A stretch of DNA of 6,153 bases from an uncultured Lachnospiraceae bacterium (GTDB lineage: Bacteria; Bacillota; Clostridia; Lachnospirales; Lachnospiraceae). The stretch is taken from positions 1 through 6,153 of the forward strand of contig CANPZR010000159.1 of NCBI GenBank assembly GCA_947589175.1. The letters are read 5' to 3'. A program made the translations under genes and the position numbers. The number at the start of each line of letters is the position of its first letter. Positions within the stretch are counted from its first letter, which is position 1. The notes beneath the pieces were generated by a model. It ran no database searches, was not told where the DNA came from, and saw nothing but the letters and a program-made list of their open reading frames with translations. Positions 4,922 through 6,153 of this stretch are shown here, in pieces.

Positions 4922-6153
4922 TAGGTCTCCTCCTTATCCTCTCCGATCCGGTCCACGCCCGTGTAGCGGGTCCGGATCTGCTCGATCTGCTTCTGCTGCT
5001 CCCGGTTGGGGCCGAATCCCATAAACCGGCAGATGTGGTCATTTTTCAAAATGCAGAAACACATCCGCTTCCAGCTGGGAATGTCCTTGGTCGATTTGAT
5101 ATCGTCAGTGTCGTCCGGAATTTTTTCCATGAAAACCACCCGTGATTTCTTTTTCAGCGTGTAGTTGGACACCCCGTTCCGCCGGATCTTGTAGCCGTGC
5201 TCCAGAAGCTCCTGGATCGTCTCCTCGCTCAGTCCCCCGCCGGTGGTGTGCCAGAATTTCATGGAAGCGTTGAATTTCTTGGCGTAGTTGTTCCGCAGCC
5301 GCACCGGCAGCGTGTCCAAAAGAAACCGCGTGTAGGATTCCCAGGTATGTCCCTCCGGCAGCGTCACGCTGCGGTATCCCATGGCCTTCGTCCGGCCGTA
5401 AATGCAGGCGAAATTCGCCCCTCTGACCCGCCCCACCAGTTTCACCCAGATGTCCGGATCGATGACCCGGTACAGGTTGAGGCTGTCCTTGGAGTAGTCG
5501 TTAAAAGGGGAGGCGACGCGCATCTGGGAGACATTCAGCCCCGCCATGTAATACAGATCGTAGAGGCGGTTGTAATCGTAGTGGAATACCGCGTTGGCGT
5601 GCCACACGTCGGAGGGCCGCCAGTCGTACATGGGCGAGGCGCAGTACACGTCCTTGAACTGCCTGGTGATCCAGCAGTTGTCCTTGTAGCCGTATTTCTT
5701 ATTGAGAAATCCGCTGTACCGCTGCAGGGATTCGTCCGCCCGGGTTCCGAGCAGGCACACCGTCTTTCCGCCGCCGTGGCTCATCCGGTACCATCTCCCG
5801 AACTGCTTCGCCAGCTCCTCCTGGTGCATCCGGTACTTATACGTCGTCATGGGGTTGTTTCCCAGATGGATGACATAGGGCCGCTCCGGCATGGGGCGAA
5901 CCCAGGCCTCCTTCTTCTTGTCATCCCAGGGATACCAGAACATCTCATAGCTGCTGAGGGCCGTCCGGGTGGCCATGGGAAGGCACACCCAATAGGGCTC
6001 CACATCCTTCTCGATCCGGTCGAAGGTCCTCTCTATGTACTCCGTCGTCACCGTGTACTGGGCCTCGAAATCCTGATGAAAAACGCCGATTTTCTTCTCC
6101 GGCGCGTACCGCTTCTGGTATTCCAGCGCCAGGTTCAGCAAGAGGCCGCTGTC
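4921..6153 (-). CDS. PP-loop PAPS-reductase-like protein (DUF3440, IbrA-like), 5' end cut by window edge
   Basis: The frame stays open to the window end: the bases beyond a possible TTG at 6141 read DSG, the end of the PP-loop motif SGGKDSG, followed by LLLNLALEYQ. The true start therefore lies outside and the N-terminus is missing; 410 residues are visible. Members of this ATP-pyrophosphatase superfamily activate a substrate by adenylation, often before sulfur transfer. Motifs, counted from the TTG: IGVFHQDFEAQY (18-29), LLGTRADESLQRY (130-142), SPMYDWRPSDVW (169-180), RVASPFND (208-215), then the DUF3440-type region near 241-258 and the C-terminal PSWKRMCFCILKNDHICRFMGF (355-376) with three Cys (361, 363, 371). 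These fit IbrA rather than a true CysH, which is about 250 residues and lacks this C-terminal part. It is directly coupled to the ParB-like gene. The substrate is unknown; it is not a normal cysteine-biosynthesis enzyme by context. Confidence 0.88.
   Translation of the reverse strand, partial: DSGLLLNLALEYQKRYAPEKKIGVFHQDFEAQYTVTTEYIERTFDRIEKDVEPYWVCLPMATRTALSSYEMFWYPWDDKKKEAWVRPMPERPYVIHLGNNPMTTYKYRMHQEELAKQFGRWYRMSHGGGKTVCLLGTRADESLQRYSGFLNKKYGYKDNCWITRQFKDVYCASPMYDWRPSDVWHANAVFHYDYNRLYDLYYMAGLNVSQMRVASPFNDYSKDSLNLYRVIDPDIWVKLVGRVRGANFACIYGRTKAMGYRSVTLPEGHTWESYTRFLLDTLPVRLRNNYAKKFNASMKFWHTTGGGLSEETIQELLEHGYKIRRNGVSNYTLKKKSRVVFMEKIPDDTDDIKSTKDIPSWKRMCFCILKNDHICRFMGFGPNREQQKQIEQIRTRYTGVDRIGEDKEET
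4929..4935 (-). promoter_or_regulatory. Ribosome binding site of the ParB-like gene inside the upstream coding region
   Basis: AAGGAGG at 4935..4929, a full match to the anti-Shine-Dalgarno core, lies within the last codons of the PAPS-reductase-like gene, 7 nt before the ATG at 4921. With the TAATG stop-start overlap it supports coupled translation of the two proteins in near-equal amounts. Confidence 0.7.

Noticed and set aside
6139..6141. TTG at 6141 as the true start of the PP-loop protein
   Set aside because: The bases before it, to the window end, continue the frame as DSGL, part of the PP-loop signature, so the protein must begin outside the window.

Overview
The window looks like chromosomal DNA from an anaerobic, fairly GC-rich Clostridia/Lachnospiraceae-type Firmicute. 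Three things point there: a cdaA-cdaR pair of Firmicute type, strong AGGAGG-like ribosome binding sites, and a methylmalonyl-CoA decarboxylase/propionyl-CoA carboxylase type subunit. The genus cannot be fixed from the sequence alone. All coding density is ordinary. I see no tRNA, rRNA, CRISPR array or insertion sequence.

Layout. Positions 1-705 (+) hold the C-terminal half of a biotin-dependent acyl-CoA carboxyltransferase subunit, cut by the left edge. Its stop codon lies in an 11-bp perfect hairpin (690-715), which ends convergent transcription from both sides. From 4330 down to 715 (-) runs a tight four-gene unit: a small two-helix membrane protein (TTG start), a polytopic membrane protein of unknown function, the diadenylate cyclase CdaA, and its regulator CdaR. 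ATGA or longer overlaps join the first pair and the last pair, and a 25-nt gap with a strong ribosome binding site separates the middle genes. A credible sigma-A promoter with an extended -10 sits at 4352-4379. The usual third member of the cluster, glmM, is not here: the unit closes with the terminator right after cdaR.

Upstream on the same strand (6153 down to 4394) are two translationally coupled genes. One is a PP-loop PAPS-reductase-like protein of the IbrA/DUF3440 type, cut at the right edge inside its PP-loop. The other is a ParB/sulfiredoxin-fold protein with a helix-turn-helix, of the IbrB type. Such pairs are usually found in accessory or prophage-like DNA, so the region near 4340-4400 may be a junction between accessory and core DNA.

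How the genes work together. CdaA makes c-di-AMP at the membrane, and CdaR modulates it from outside through four YbbR domains. The two upstream membrane proteins are expressed with them and are candidates for a role in c-di-AMP, envelope or osmotic control, by association only. The IbrA/IbrB-like pair probably acts as one unit (ATP-dependent adenylation or sulfur chemistry plus a nucleotide- or DNA-binding partner), but its substrate is unknown. The two most interesting items are this pair and the two uncharacterised membrane proteins tied to cdaAR.
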